Source of the DNA: an uncultured Eubacteriaceae bacterium
GTDB taxonomy: Bacteria; Bacillota; Clostridia; Eubacteriales; Eubacteriaceae
Assembly (NCBI GenBank): GCA_945867155.1
Contig: CAMBHL010000004.1
Span: 62,001-126,000, forward strand
Direction of reading: 5' to 3'
DNA length: 64,000 nucleotides
Shown here: one piece after another, positions 25,303 through 35,078 of the stretch
How positions within the stretch are numbered: the stretch's first letter is position 1
How the letters are laid out: the number at the start of each line of letters is the position of its first letter
Position numbers and translations under genes: made by a program
The notes under the pieces: generated by a model
The model's input: only the letters and a program-made list of their open reading frames with translations
Told to the model about the DNA's origin: nothing
Databases searched by the model: none

Positions 25303-26790
25303 TTAATCTTCAGGGAGTTTATAGGGAGCATCGGGGTATTTTTCCCGCAGGGCGTCCACGAGCATGTACGCGACTTTGTTGATGTTCCCGGCGCCGGCGA
25401 CGAGCACCAGATCGCCTTTTTCCAGATTGTCGGTCAAGAACTTCGTGATGTCTTCAAATTCTGAAATAACGACCGTCGGCACGTGGTGGCGCTGTTTGAT
25501 GCGCTTGGCCAGGTCTTCCGGGAAGATGTCCCATTCGTTGGTTTCCCGGTTGGAATAAATTTCGCTGATGATGAGCTTGTCCACCTGGTTGAAGGAATCG
25601 ACAAATTCGTCAAACAGGTAGTAAATGCGGGAGTAGGAATGGGGCTGATAGACCACCCACAGCCGGTTGTGGTCGTGATGCATGCACGCGTCGATGACGA
25701 CCTTCAGTTCCGTTGGATGGTGGGCGTAGTCTTCGTAGACGTTGATGCCGTCCACCTGACCGCGGAATTCGAAGCGGCGTTTGGCCCCGCTGAAATGATC
25801 CAGGGTCTTTTCGATGATCGGCACGTCGATGTTTAAGAATTTGGCGCAGGCGATGCAGGCCAGGGCGTTTAAGACGTTGTGCCTGCCGGGAATGCGCAGG
25901 ACGTAATGGCCGTCGAAGTCGCCTTTGTAGTAGGCGTCAAAAGCCGGATTGCCGTTGTGGTCGTAAGTGATGTTCTTGGCGACCCAGTCGTTCTGATCGG
26001 AGAAGCCGTAGGTCGTCACTTTGCATCTCAAGCCCTTGACGACGTCGCGCACGTTCTGAGAATCGCCGTAAGCGATCATCAGCCCTTCCGGCGGAAGAAT
26101 GGCGCCGAATTTGTGGAAAGACGCCTTGATCTGTTCCATGCCGCCTTTGAAATAATCGAGGTGATCTTCTTCGATATTGGTGATGATGCCGATTTCATGG
26201 GTGGTTTTCAAGAAAGAGTCGACGTATTCGCAGGATTCGATGACGAAATAATCGCTGTCGCCGAGTTCCGCGTTGGAGCCGAAGACCGGGATGTTGCCGC
26301 CGATGCTGACCGACGGGTCAAAATCGGCAAAGTGAAGCAGGGTGGCGATCATGGAAGACGTCGTCGTTTTGCCGTGGGTGCCCGCGACGCCGATGGTCTT
26401 CGGGAAAATTTCCGAGAGCAGGCCCAGATAGTCGGCCCGTTCCACTTTCGGGATGTTGAGTTCGTCTGCTGCAACCATTTCGGGATTGTCCGGGTGAATC
26501 GCGGCAGTGTAGACGACCAGGTCGATGCCCGGGTGAATGTTTTCGCGTTTTTGTCCGATGTGAACCGTCGCGCCGCGGCTTGACAGCAGTTCCGTGTATT
26601 TGGAATTGACCTGATCCGAGCCTTCAACATGAAAGCCCTGTTCCAGGGAAATTTTAGCGAGGCCGCTCATGCTGCTGCCGCCGATGCCGATAAAGTACAG
26701 CGTACTGACATCGTGCCCGAAACGGTCAGACAGGTGTTTTTTCATATCGTGTTTCAAAGGGATTGAAACGGTATCTGCTTTGATATTCAA
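25303..26790 (-). CDS. murC: UDP-N-acetylmuramate--L-alanine ligase
   Basis: MurC adds L-alanine to UDP-MurNAc in the first peptide step of peptidoglycan synthesis. The 495-residue product has the N-terminal nucleotide loop FIGIGGSSMSGLA, the ATP loop GVAGTHGKTTTSSM and later ligase motifs (NIEEDHLDYF, YEDYAHHPTE, YQPHSYSR). The start is taken as TTG 26790 because GGAGAAAGG lies at the right distance. An internal ATG (MKKHLSDRF) is possible but has no such site. The N-terminal extension is slightly longer than usual. It is transcribed divergently from spoVG from its own extended -10 promoter. Confidence 0.93.
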   Translation of the reverse strand: MNIKADTVSIPLKHDMKKHLSDRFGHDVSTLYFIGIGGSSMSGLAKISLEQGFHVEGSDQVNSKYTELLSSRGATVHIGQKRENIHPGIDLVVYTAAIHPDNPEMVAADELNIPKVERADYLGLLSEIFPKTIGVAGTHGKTTTSSMIATLLHFADFDPSVSIGGNIPVFGSNAELGDSDYFVIESCEYVDSFLKTTHEIGIITNIEEDHLDYFKGGMEQIKASFHKFGAILPPEGLMIAYGDSQNVRDVVKGLRCKVTTYGFSDQNDWVAKNITYDHNGNPAFDAYYKGDFDGHYVLRIPGRHNVLNALACIACAKFLNIDVPIIEKTLDHFSGAKRRFEFRGQVDGINVYEDYAHHPTELKVVIDACMHHDHNRLWVVYQPHSYSRIYYLFDEFVDSFNQVDKLIISEIYSNRETNEWDIFPEDLAKRIKQRHHVPTVVISEFEDITKFLTDNLEKGDLVLVAGAGNINKVAYMLVDALREKYPDAPYKLPED

Positions 26791-26829
26791 AACCTTTCTC
26801 CTTTGTGTCTTTTCAAAATATTTTGCTAT

Positions 26830-26858
26830 ATTATATCAGTAGAATAAGCGGAACGCAA
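26830..26858 (-). promoter_or_regulatory. Extended -10 promoter of murC
   Basis: On the minus strand, TTGCGT, a 17-base spacer and TATAAT are present. TGA directly before the -10 gives the extended form TGATATAAT. Confidence 0.65.
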
Positions 26859-27003
26859 ATCCTTCCGGGAGCTTGATCTTTTCTTTTGGAATAAAGGTGA
26901 GAAAAAAATTAAAAATGGTTTAAAATAAATCGATTTTATGATAACATATACATATAAAAAGTGGCTACGACTTTCTTATAATCTGCGGAAGGGAGGCCCA
27001 AAA

Positions 27004-27336
27004 ATGACAATCACAGATATTCGCGTGAGAAAAATATATGCCAGCGGGAAAATGCGGGGCATCGTATCGGTTACATTCGATGACGAATTTGTCGTGCATG
27101 ACATTAAAGTAATTGAAGGACAGAATGGCTTTTTCATTGCGATGCCGAGTCGTAAAACGCCAGAAGGGGAATTTAAAGACATTTGCCATCCGATCAAATC
27201 GGAAATGCGGAAAATGATGCAGGATGCCGTTCTGGAAGCTTATGACAAAGCAGTGGAAGCACAGAAAGAAGAGGAAGAAGCAAGAGAAAGAGAAGATGCG
27301 TCACACGAATTAGAAGTGGATTATGAAGATGAATAA
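27004..27336 (+). CDS. spoVG: Septation regulator SpoVG
   Basis: The 110-residue protein starts [12 protein letters not shown] and has the compact SpoVG fold core ([39 protein letters not shown]) followed by an acidic tail. SpoVG is a nucleic-acid-binding regulator widely kept in non-sporulating Firmicutes. The ATG at 27004 has AAGGGAGG upstream. It heads the conserved spoVG-glmU-prs-pth-mfd block but ends in its own strong terminator, so it is probably transcribed alone. I found no convincing promoter upstream. Confidence 0.95.
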   Translation: MTITDIRVRKIYASGKMRGIVSVTFDDEFVVHDIKVIEGQNGFFIAMPSRKTPEGEFKDICHPIKSEMRKMMQDAVLEAYDKAVEAQKEEEEAREREDASHELEVDYEDE

Positions 27337-27372
27337 TAGGAGAAGGCGTGCGCCTTCTCCTATTTATTTTTA
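27337..27372 (+). terminator. Terminator after spoVG
   Basis: TAGGAGAAGGC / GCCTTCTCCTA is a perfect 11-bp stem with a GTGC loop starting right after the stop codon. ATTTATTTTT follows. Confidence 0.9.
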
Positions 27373-27412
27373 TAAAATTGAGAGATTATCACAAAAAATC
27401 GAATTTATCCGG

Positions 27413-27441
27413 TAGACAATCTTTTCATAAAACGGTATGAT
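27413..27441 (+). promoter_or_regulatory. Promoter of the glmU-prs-pth-mfd operon
   Basis: TAGACA (27413-27418), a 17-base spacer and TATGAT (27436-27441) each match the sigma-A consensus in five of six positions. Confidence 0.7.
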
Positions 27442-27491
27442 AAAAAATAATTTGGGTTTGCTTGGAATCCAGAGGAAAAAAACAGGAAAGC

Positions 27492-28448
27492 ATGGAAAAG
27501 ATGAAGCAAACAAGAGCAATTATTCTGGCAGCTGGGAAGGGAACGCGAATGCGCTCCCAAATGGCGAAGGTGCTGCACCCTTTGTGCGGGAAAACTTTGG
27601 TGGATCACGTCATCGGCGCGAACCAGGCGGCAGGCATTGCCGATATCGCGGTGGTGGTGGGCTATCAGGCCGAAGCGGTTCGGGCGCATCTGCCTGAAGG
27701 CATTCAGGTCTTTGAGCAGAAAGAACAGCTCGGAACCGGCCACGCCGTTATGCAGGCGCTGCCTTTTATCGAAAATTTTGACGGCAACGTGCTCATTCTC
27801 GTGGGCGATGCGCCGCTGATTCGGGGCGAAACCCTGAAAGGTCTGGTCGAAGCCCATGAACAGGGAGGCTACGCTGCGACGGTGCTCACGGCGAATTTTG
27901 ACGATCCGACCGGCTACGGCAGAATTGTCAAAGACGGGGATACCCTTGTGAAAATCGTCGAAGAAAAAGATGCGAGCACAGCCGAAAAAAGCATTCATGA
28001 AATCAATTCGGGCATGTATTGTTTCGATGCCAAAGCTTTGTGTCTGGCGCTGTCGAAGATGACCAACGAAAATGCCCAGCACGAGTATTACCTCACCGAC
28101 AGCATCGAGATTTTAAGAAATGCGGGCAGCCGGGTCGGCTCTTTTCCGACGCCGGACTGCCGGGATATCGTCGCGGTGAATTCGAAAGCGCAGTTGGCAG
28201 AAGCCGGTGCCATCATGCGGGAACGCATCAACCGGAAATGGATGGATGCAGGCGCCCTGATCGTGGACCCGAAGCACACTTACCTAAGCTGCGGCACCAC
28301 TGTAGGGCAGGATGCCATGATTTATCCGGGCGTTATTACAGAAGGAACAGTCCATATTGGAAAAGGCGCCGTGGTGTACCCTTCGGTGATCATTGACCGG
28401 GACATTGAAGACGGGGAACACGTCGCCGGCTGTCAAGTGATAAAATAA
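27492..28448 (+). CDS. glmU: Short GlmU: UDP-GlcNAc pyrophosphorylase lacking most of the acetyltransferase domain
   Basis: The N-terminal ~230 residues are a complete nucleotidyltransferase with AIILAAGKGTRMRS, EQLGTGHAV, VGDAPLI and the GYGRI and EINSGMY segments. It joins UTP and an amino-sugar phosphate. Bifunctional GlmU is about 450 residues with a long left-handed beta-helix acetyltransferase. Here only the start of the helix is present (IYPGVITEGTVHIGKGAVVYPSV), and the protein ends after about 318 residues. The next gene, prs, begins 49 bases on, so no frameshifted remainder exists. Start 27492 has AGGAAAG close by; ATG 27501 is an alternative. Acetylation of glucosamine-1-phosphate must be done elsewhere, or this is a different sugar nucleotidyltransferase. 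Confidence 0.82.
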   Translation: MEKMKQTRAIILAAGKGTRMRSQMAKVLHPLCGKTLVDHVIGANQAAGIADIAVVVGYQAEAVRAHLPEGIQVFEQKEQLGTGHAVMQALPFIENFDGNVLILVGDAPLIRGETLKGLVEAHEQGGYAATVLTANFDDPTGYGRIVKDGDTLVKIVEEKDASTAEKSIHEINSGMYCFDAKALCLALSKMTNENAQHEYYLTDSIEILRNAGSRVGSFPTPDCRDIVAVNSKAQLAEAGAIMRERINRKWMDAGALIVDPKHTYLSCGTTVGQDAMIYPGVITEGTVHIGKGAVVYPSVIIDRDIEDGEHVAGCQVIK

Positions 28449-28497
28449 GTGTTATATTTATATAATAGAAGAAATTCTACTGGAGGAATCAAACAAA

Positions 28498-29457
28498 ATG
28501 GATGGAAATTTTAGCGGAACAAAGATTATAACGGGGAACGCGAACAAGAAGCTGGCCAGCGACATCGCCGCTTATTTGGAACTGCCCCTGTGCAATGCCG
28601 AAGTCATGCATTTCAGCGATGGTGAAATCGGGCTCAACATTCACGAATCTGTCAGAGGCTCTGACGTTTTCGTCATTCAGCCGACGAGTGCGCCGTGCAA
28701 CGACAATTTGATGGAACTGCTCATTTTAATCGACGCATTAAAACGCGCATCAGCCGGCAGAATCACCGCCGTCATGCCCTACTTTGGATATGCAAGACAG
28801 GACCGCAAAGCCAAATCCCACGATCCGATCACGGCGAAGCTGGTGGCCAATCTGATCACCAAAGCCGGCGCAGACCGCATCCTGACGATGGACCTGCACT
28901 CCAACCAGATTCAGGGCTTTTTCGATATTCCCTTGGATCACCTCGCGGGGGGCAACCTCATCGCCCGTTATTTTGCCGCTGAAAATCTCGACAACATGAC
29001 AGTGGTGGCCCCAGATGCCGGCTCCGTGAAGCGGACCCGCAAACTGGCCAGAGCCCTCGGCGTGCCCTTCGCCATCATCGACAAGGAAAGACCGAAGCCG
29101 AATGAAGCGGAAATCATGGGGGTCATCGGCGAAGTCGAAGGTAAGAACTGCATCATGATCGACGACATGATCGATACGGCCGGCACCATCACCGCCGGCG
29201 CCAACGCCGTCATGGAACTGGGCGCCGCTTCCGTCAGAGCAGGCTGCACCCACGGCGTTTTCTCCGGCCCGGCCATGGACCGCATTGAAAAATCAGCCCT
29301 GGAAGAAATCGTCACTTTGGATACGATCGAAATTCCGGACAGCAAGAAAATCGACAAGTTAAAGATTTTGTCCACCGCCGATGTCTTCGGACGCGCCATC
29401 GACTACATCCATCTGGGCCGTCCATTGAGCCGCCTGTTCACTGGGAGCTACAGCTGA
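28498..29457 (+). CDS. prs: Ribose-phosphate pyrophosphokinase
   Basis: Prs makes PRPP from ribose-5-phosphate and ATP for purine, pyrimidine, histidine and tryptophan synthesis. The 319-residue protein has the ATP-side RQDRKAKSHDPITAK segment, the MDLHSNQIQGFFDIPLDHL region and the PRPP loop MIDDMIDTAGTI. The length is normal for class I enzymes. A TGGAGG ribosome binding site precedes the ATG. Position between glmU and pth matches other Firmicutes. The ribosomal bL25/Ctc gene that often lies between prs and pth is absent here. Confidence 0.97.
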   Translation: MDGNFSGTKIITGNANKKLASDIAAYLELPLCNAEVMHFSDGEIGLNIHESVRGSDVFVIQPTSAPCNDNLMELLILIDALKRASAGRITAVMPYFGYARQDRKAKSHDPITAKLVANLITKAGADRILTMDLHSNQIQGFFDIPLDHLAGGNLIARYFAAENLDNMTVVAPDAGSVKRTRKLARALGVPFAIIDKERPKPNEAEIMGVIGEVEGKNCIMIDDMIDTAGTITAGANAVMELGAASVRAGCTHGVFSGPAMDRIEKSALEEIVTLDTIEIPDSKKIDKLKILSTADVFGRAIDYIHLGRPLSRLFTGSYS

Positions 29458-29458
29458 T

Positions 29459-30022
29459 ATGTACGTCATCGCAGGTCTTGGCAATCCGGGCCCGCGTTAT
29501 GCCAATACCCGGCATAACGTGGGCTTTATGACCATTGATACCTTGGCACAGAAAAAGCAGATTCAGGTCGCAAAATCAGAACATCAGGGCCTGACCGGCA
29601 CGTTCAGAGCCGGCGGCGAACGGGTGATGCTGGTGAAGCCTCAGACGTATATGAACGAAAGCGGCAAATGCGTCGGAGAACTGGTCCGCTTTTACAAAGT
29701 GGATTTAGATCACCTGATCGTCATTTACGACGACATTGATTTGGACCCCGGCCATCTGCGCATTCGCAAAAAAGGCGGCCCGGGCACTCATAACGGCATG
29801 AAATCGGTGGTTTCCGCCCTTGGCAGCGGCGATTTCCCGCGCATCCGCATCGGCGTCGGCGCCCAGCCGCCCGAGTGGGATCTGGCCGATTACGTCCTTC
29901 AAAATTTGTCGGGCGAGGTTCAGGAGACCATCATGAAAGCCGTCGATCAGGCTGCGGAAGCGGCGGAAATGGTGGTGACATCAGGTATCGACCTGACCAT
30001 GAACCGCATGAACAGACATTAA
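29459..30022 (+). CDS. pth: Peptidyl-tRNA hydrolase
   Basis: Pth frees tRNA from stalled peptidyl-tRNA. The 187-residue protein begins MYVIAGLGNPGPRYANTRHNVGF, with substrate-binding Asn9 and the catalytic His19. Further signatures are KPQTYMNESGKCV and YDDIDLDPGHLRIRKKGGPGTHNG. It starts one base after the prs stop, so it is in the same operon and probably translationally coupled. Confidence 0.96.
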   Translation: MYVIAGLGNPGPRYANTRHNVGFMTIDTLAQKKQIQVAKSEHQGLTGTFRAGGERVMLVKPQTYMNESGKCVGELVRFYKVDLDHLIVIYDDIDLDPGHLRIRKKGGPGTHNGMKSVVSALGSGDFPRIRIGVGAQPPEWDLADYVLQNLSGEVQETIMKAVDQAAEAAEMVVTSGIDLTMNRMNRH

Positions 30023-30037
30023 CAGAGTGGTTTTTAT

Positions 30038-33000
30038 ATGGATCACGAAATTATTCAAATTTTTGAAAAACAAATCAGTCCGTCAGGGCTTAAAGCATTA
30101 AAGACTGGACAATCCATTAACCTTTCAAACGTCAAAGATGGTTTGAAAGGTTTTTTGTCGTTGCTCATTTCTGAGCGCCTCAAAATGCGGGTCCTGTTGA
30201 TTGAACCGACGGACAGTGAAGCAGAGAGAAGAAGTTTAAAAATCGCCACCTGGGATTCCGGGCACGTGCTCTATTTCCCAGCCAAACCGGTGCACGATTA
30301 TTTTACAGACGCCCACAGCAGCGAAGTTACGGCCCAGCGCATGGCCGCCATCGACCGACTGCTGCGGGGCAGAAGCCGGGATGTTGTCGTCACCTCGATC
30401 GAAGCGCTGATGGAAAAGATGCCGGCCGTTTCGGCTTTCAGGCAAAATACACTGACCTTGAAAAAGGGTCAGCAGCTGGACCCGCTGGCCTTGGCGAAAA
30501 AGCTTTCGAAGATGGGATACGAAGACGCGGACCCGGTAGAGGCGCGGGGACAGTTCTCCAGAAGAGGCGAGATCGTAGACTGTTTCCCGATGAACGCTAA
30601 ACAGGCGGTGCGCATTGACTTTTTCGATGAGGAAATCGAAAGTCTGTCGTTTTTTGACGAAGATTCCCAGCGCAGCGGCAGCGGGACAGACCGCATTGTC
30701 ATCCTTCCTGCCAGCGAAGGGCTGCTTTCCCAGGAAGAACAGCAGGCAGTTCTCGATCAAATCCTCAAAAAGTACGGTCAGGATCAGGGTTATGAAGAGC
30801 GCCTCGAACTTCTGTCAGCAGCACCCTCGGATTATCCGGAAGTGCTCGGAGCTTTTGATGAAGATCATGAAGCCGGACATCTTTCCGATTATCTTGGGAA
30901 AAACTGGGCTGTTTTCTGGGATGACAAAACCCGGTGCGAAGAACACGCCGGGGTCTTTCTGGAAAAAAACTTTCAGGATTTTGAAAATCTGATCGACGAA
31001 AAACTCATGTTCCCCGAAGAACAGGACAAGTTCTACGATTTTAAAGCCTGCGCTGCTTTTCTCGAAGGCCGGCCCTCGGTCAACGCCACCTTGTTTTCAA
31101 AGGGGCCCTCGGCGGAAGAGATCGACTGCCGCTCCAAAAGCGTCGAAAGTTTTGCCGGCCGCCTGCCCGTGTTTGCGGATTACGCCAAAAGTCACATCGA
31201 GGCCGGGGACCGGGTCGTCATCTGCTGTCCGGACAAAAAGGGAAAATCTCAGATCAAAGAAGTTTTGAAGCAATACGGGATCACGGCGTTCAGCGACGGG
31301 CAGACGCCGGGGATTGATCTGGTCCGGGGCGACATTTCCGAAGGGTTTGAGCTGCCAGGTGCCCATCTGGTTTTTTTGCGGCAGAGTGAAATTTTCAAAA
31401 CCGAGAAGAAAAGACGGCGCCGCCGGAAAATGGCCAATGCCCGCAAGATCGATTCCTTCACGAGTCTGTCCATCGGCGACTACGTCGTTCACGATGTCCA
31501 CGGGATTGGAATTTATCAGGGCATCCAGAAGATGACCTTTGGGGACGTGACCAAAGACATGATGGTCATCGCCTACCACGGCGACGACAAATTGTACCTG
31601 CCTGTGGAACAGATGAATGCGATTCAGGCTTACATCGGGACCGGGGGCGACCGCACGCCGAAGGTGAACACTCTGGGGCGTCCCGACTGGAGCCGGACGA
31701 AATCCAAAGCTAAAAAAGCCGTGGAAGAAATGGCCGACGATTTGATCGCCTTATATGCCAAAAGGCGCAGCACCCCGGGCTTTGCCTTCAGTGCGGACAC
31801 CCCGTGGCAGAAAGAATTTGAAGACCGCTTCCCTTACGAAGAAACCGACGACCAGCTTCAATGCATTGAAGAAATCAAAGAAGATATGGAAAAGCCCGTG
31901 CCGATGGACCGTCTCCTCTGCGGAGATGTGGGCTACGGCAAAACGGAAGTGGCCCTGCGGGCCGCTTTCAAGGCGATCATGGACAACAAGCAAGTGGCCT
32001 TTCTGGCACCGACGACCATTCTCGCCCAGCAGCATTATCAGACAATGAAGGAACGGTTTAAGGGCTTTCCCATCGAAGTTGAGGTCTTAAGCCGTTTCAG
32101 GACAGCTAAACAGCAGAAACAGATCGTCAAGGATTTGAAAACCGGGCGCATCGACATGATCGTGGGCACGCACCGTCTGCTGTCAAAGGATGTGGCCTTT
32201 AAGGATCTGGGGCTGCTCATCGTCGACGAAGAACAGCGCTTCGGCGTCAAGTCCAAGGAAAAGTTAAAAAATTTCAAGGCCAATGTGGACACCCTGACCC
32301 TGTCGGCGACGCCGATTCCGAGAACCCTTCACATGTCGATGACGGGCATCCGGGACATGAGCATCCTGTCAGAGCCGCCGGCGGGCAGGCGCCCGGTGCG
32401 GACTTACGTGCTCCGGAAGAATCCCGTCGTGCTCGAAGATGCCATCGAACAGGAAATGAGCCGGGGCGGCCAGGTGTTTTTTATCCACAACCGCATCAAG
32501 GATATCCGGGAAGTGGCCGGACGGCTGTCCCAGATGGTGCCGGACGCACGGATCGCCGTGGCTCACGGCCGCATGAGCGCAGAGACCATCGAGTCGATCA
32601 TGTGCCGGTTTTTGAACCGGGAATTCGACGTGCTCGTGACCACCGCGATTGTGGAATCAGGGCTGGACATCAAAAACGCCAACACGATGATCGTGGACGA
32701 CGGCGACAAAATGGGCCTGTCCCAGCTTTATCAACTCAGGGGGCGGGTCGGCCGTTCCAACCGCCAGTCCTACTGCTATATTCTCTACGACCGCCAGGTG
32801 CTGTCTGAAGTGGCTCAGAAGCGCCTGAAGGCCATCAAGGATTTCACCGCCTTTGGCTCCGGCTTCAAGATCGCCATGCGGGATATGGAAATCAGAGGCG
32901 CCGGCAACATTCTCGGCGCGGCACAGTCGGGGCACATGTTCAATATCGGCTACGAAATGTACTGCCGGATTCTCGAAGAAACCATGGCGGAACATTTGGG

Positions 33001-33490
33001 AGGGCCGGTTGAAAAAAGCCAGGCGGAACCGGTGAAGATCGCCATGAACATCGATGCTTATATTCCGGAAAAATACATTTCAAACGAAATGGTGAAATAC
33101 GACATGTACAAAAAGATCTCGACGATTGCGGACGAAGAAGACGTCCAGATGGTCGAAGAAGAACTGACGGATCGCTTCGGCACGCCGCCGGGGGTGGTAC
33201 AGAACCTGCTCACCCTGTCGCTCATGAGCAGTCTGGCCGGCCGTCATCAGATCACCGAGATTCGGGAAAGCGGCGACAAAATCTATATTTTGTTTGACGA
33301 AAAGGCAGAACTGTCTCTGCCGGGAGGCGGCGTGATTCAGAAAATGCTGGATCAGTTCGACATCAAATTCAAAGGCGACCCCCGGAAGGACAATGTCTGG
33401 TCCATCGGCGTCAAAGGGCAGCAGGCGAAAAAACGCTGCGAAACTGTGATCAAATTTCTTAAAATGTGGAATGAAGCGGAGAAAGTGTGA
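30038..33490 (+). CDS. mfd: Transcription-repair coupling factor Mfd
   Basis: Mfd removes stalled RNA polymerase at DNA damage and recruits UvrA. The 1150-residue protein has a UvrB-like N-terminus, an RNA-polymerase-interacting region around residues 480-550 (SIGDYVVHDVHGIGIYQGI), and a RecG-type motor with Walker A GDVGYGKTEVALRA near residue 629 and Walker B IVDEEQRFG. The TRG segment LRGRVGRSNRQSYCY and the C-terminal TRCF domain follow. The length is typical. It follows pth by 15 bases, as in Bacillus; the small fin gene found between them in Bacilli is missing. Confidence 0.96.
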   Translation: MDHEIIQIFEKQISPSGLKALKTGQSINLSNVKDGLKGFLSLLISERLKMRVLLIEPTDSEAERRSLKIATWDSGHVLYFPAKPVHDYFTDAHSSEVTAQRMAAIDRLLRGRSRDVVVTSIEALMEKMPAVSAFRQNTLTLKKGQQLDPLALAKKLSKMGYEDADPVEARGQFSRRGEIVDCFPMNAKQAVRIDFFDEEIESLSFFDEDSQRSGSGTDRIVILPASEGLLSQEEQQAVLDQILKKYGQDQGYEERLELLSAAPSDYPEVLGAFDEDHEAGHLSDYLGKNWAVFWDDKTRCEEHAGVFLEKNFQDFENLIDEKLMFPEEQDKFYDFKACAAFLEGRPSVNATLFSKGPSAEEIDCRSKSVESFAGRLPVFADYAKSHIEAGDRVVICCPDKKGKSQIKEVLKQYGITAFSDGQTPGIDLVRGDISEGFELPGAHLVFLRQSEIFKTEKKRRRRRKMANARKIDSFTSLSIGDYVVHDVHGIGIYQGIQKMTFGDVTKDMMVIAYHGDDKLYLPVEQMNAIQAYIGTGGDRTPKVNTLGRPDWSRTKSKAKKAVEEMADDLIALYAKRRSTPGFAFSADTPWQKEFEDRFPYEETDDQLQCIEEIKEDMEKPVPMDRLLCGDVGYGKTEVALRAAFKAIMDNKQVAFLAPTTILAQQHYQTMKERFKGFPIEVEVLSRFRTAKQQKQIVKDLKTGRIDMIVGTHRLLSKDVAFKDLGLLIVDEEQRFGVKSKEKLKNFKANVDTLTLSATPIPRTLHMSMTGIRDMSILSEPPAGRRPVRTYVLRKNPVVLEDAIEQEMSRGGQVFFIHNRIKDIREVAGRLSQMVPDARIAVAHGRMSAETIESIMCRFLNREFDVLVTTAIVESGLDIKNANTMIVDDGDKMGLSQLYQLRGRVGRSNRQSYCYILYDRQVLSEVAQKRLKAIKDFTAFGSGFKIAMRDMEIRGAGNILGAAQSGHMFNIGYEMYCRILEETMAEHLGGPVEKSQAEPVKIAMNIDAYIPEKYISNEMVKYDMYKKISTIADEEDVQMVEEELTDRFGTPPGVVQNLLTLSLMSSLAGRHQITEIRESGDKIYILFDEKAELSLPGGGVIQKMLDQFDIKFKGDPRKDNVWSIGVKGQQAKKRCETVIKFLKMWNEAEKV

Positions 33491-33532
33491 TATCATTACA
33501 CCGTAAAATCGGATTTAACAAAGGAGAGTGTT

Positions 33533-35044
33533 TTGAAAAGACGAGATAAGAGGATCAGGGGCTTAAGAGCCCTTGCACTGGTGATCTGCGTTTGCGCCAT
33601 TGGGATCTGGACGTCAGGATGTGCGTTGGTTAATGTCAATGCCGTTCGGGACAGAGCTCAGGTCATCGCAGTGATCAACGGCAGAAACGTGAAGAAAGAG
33701 CTTTTTAACAACATGATGGCCGATACGGCGCTGGCCTACGCGTCAGGGGGTCAGTCCATGCCGACGGGGTCGAATCTTAAAACCCTGAAGCAGGAAACCT
33801 ATGATGAACTCATTAAAAATCAGGTTTTCGCCGAACAAGCCAAAAAATTGAAGCTCAAGGTCGACGAAGACGCGGCAAGAAAATCCGGCCGCAAAGTCTA
33901 CAAATCCTTAAAGAAGCAGGCGGCTAAAAAATACCAGACGACTTTAAAAACCTACTACACGAACGACAAATCTTTTTCCGCCTTTATGGAAGACAATGCG
34001 GTCACAACGGCCTACGCGCAGAAGGCGCTGAACCGCTACGACAAAAAGCTGGCCAAAAATCCGGACCGTTTCTTAAACAAGTCTGTCGGTTCCGTCGAAG
34101 GCGTCAAGGTGACCTACGGCCAATATTATTATCAGATGCTCAACCAGATCATGTCGACGTATGCGTCGACGGGCCAGGCACCGTCGAGCGACAGTGCCAC
34201 TCAGAAACAGTTGGGCCGGAAGGCGCTTAAAGCCGTCAACACCGAACGCAAATGGATCGCCTATTGCAAAAAGCACAACATCAAAATTGCAAAATCGGCG
34301 GTCGATAAACAGTACAAGAGCCTGAAAGCGTACACCAAGCAGTTCTTCCAGTCCGACAGCACCCTGGAAAGCTTTCTCAGTGAAAATTACGAAGGCTTTA
34401 CGATCAAGGCCTACCGGAAAGAACAGCGCCAGAGCGCCAAAGCGGCCGCGGCCAAGAAGGCCGTCAAAAATCAGATCTACGGCAGCGTGAAAGTTTATGA
34501 TTCGGCGATGCAGGGGTATTACAACAAGCACATCAATACCTACAGCCCGGCGACGGTTTCCGCCTGCCATATTCTGACGACGAACAAAAAACTCGCTGAA
34601 AAAATCTACGCCCAGGCGAAAAATGTCAAGAGCAAAGGCGCTTTTGAAAAGATCATGGATCAGTACAAAGATAATGACAAAGTCAGCGAAGCCAAGGATC
34701 TCGGCGCTTTCAAGAGCAGCGACATGGTTTCCAATTTCTCGAAGGCCGCCTTCAGCGCCAACAAGAATTCTGTGGTCGGCCCGGTAAAAACCACTTACGG
34801 CTATCACATTATTTTCGTCTACGACAAACAGAAGGCCGGCAAGGACAGCTGGACGGCGCACAAGGCGGCGCTGAAAAAGGCAATTCAGAAAGAAAAAGGC
34901 CAGCCGAAATACAAGAAGCTGACCACCAAGATGAACAAGGCCAACCGCATCCGGTTGAACAGCCCGATTCAGTCCGCTTCGGATCTCTATGGGGAAAAAC
35001 TCAAAAAGACCTTTAAGGTCAAAACTTACGAAAAACGCATTTAG
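33533..35044 (+). CDS. PrsA/SurA-like lipoprotein foldase (parvulin peptidyl-prolyl isomerase)
   Basis: The 503-residue protein begins with a basic segment and a hydrophobic stretch ending in a lipobox-like IWTSGC, so it should be lipid-anchored outside the membrane. A SurA-N-type region follows (AVINGRNVKKELFNNMM). The C-terminal parvulin domain spans roughly residues 340-430 (SACHILTTNKKLAEKIYAQA, DLGAFKSSDMV, GPVKTTYGYHIIFV). The body is very rich in Lys, Ala and Tyr. The start is TTG 33533 with AAAGGAGAG upstream. PrsA proteins fold exported proteins. Its place between mfd and the flippase gene is where spoVT sits in spore formers. Confidence 0.87.
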   Translation: MKRRDKRIRGLRALALVICVCAIGIWTSGCALVNVNAVRDRAQVIAVINGRNVKKELFNNMMADTALAYASGGQSMPTGSNLKTLKQETYDELIKNQVFAEQAKKLKLKVDEDAARKSGRKVYKSLKKQAAKKYQTTLKTYYTNDKSFSAFMEDNAVTTAYAQKALNRYDKKLAKNPDRFLNKSVGSVEGVKVTYGQYYYQMLNQIMSTYASTGQAPSSDSATQKQLGRKALKAVNTERKWIAYCKKHNIKIAKSAVDKQYKSLKAYTKQFFQSDSTLESFLSENYEGFTIKAYRKEQRQSAKAAAAKKAVKNQIYGSVKVYDSAMQGYYNKHINTYSPATVSACHILTTNKKLAEKIYAQAKNVKSKGAFEKIMDQYKDNDKVSEAKDLGAFKSSDMVSNFSKAAFSANKNSVVGPVKTTYGYHIIFVYDKQKAGKDSWTAHKAALKKAIQKEKGQPKYKKLTTKMNKANRIRLNSPIQSASDLYGEKLKKTFKVKTYEKRI

Positions 35045-35078
35045 GATTTTATAAAGAACGAAATAATAGAGGAACAGT

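Noticed and set aside
26873..26982. Promoter for spoVG (TTGATC, TATGAT, TATAAT candidates)
   Set aside because: None has a matching partner box at 16-18 bases, and the TATAAT at 26977 lies almost on the ribosome binding site.
28430..28500. Frameshift explaining the short GlmU
   Set aside because: Only 49 bases lie between the stop and prs, too little to hold the missing ~130 residues in another frame.
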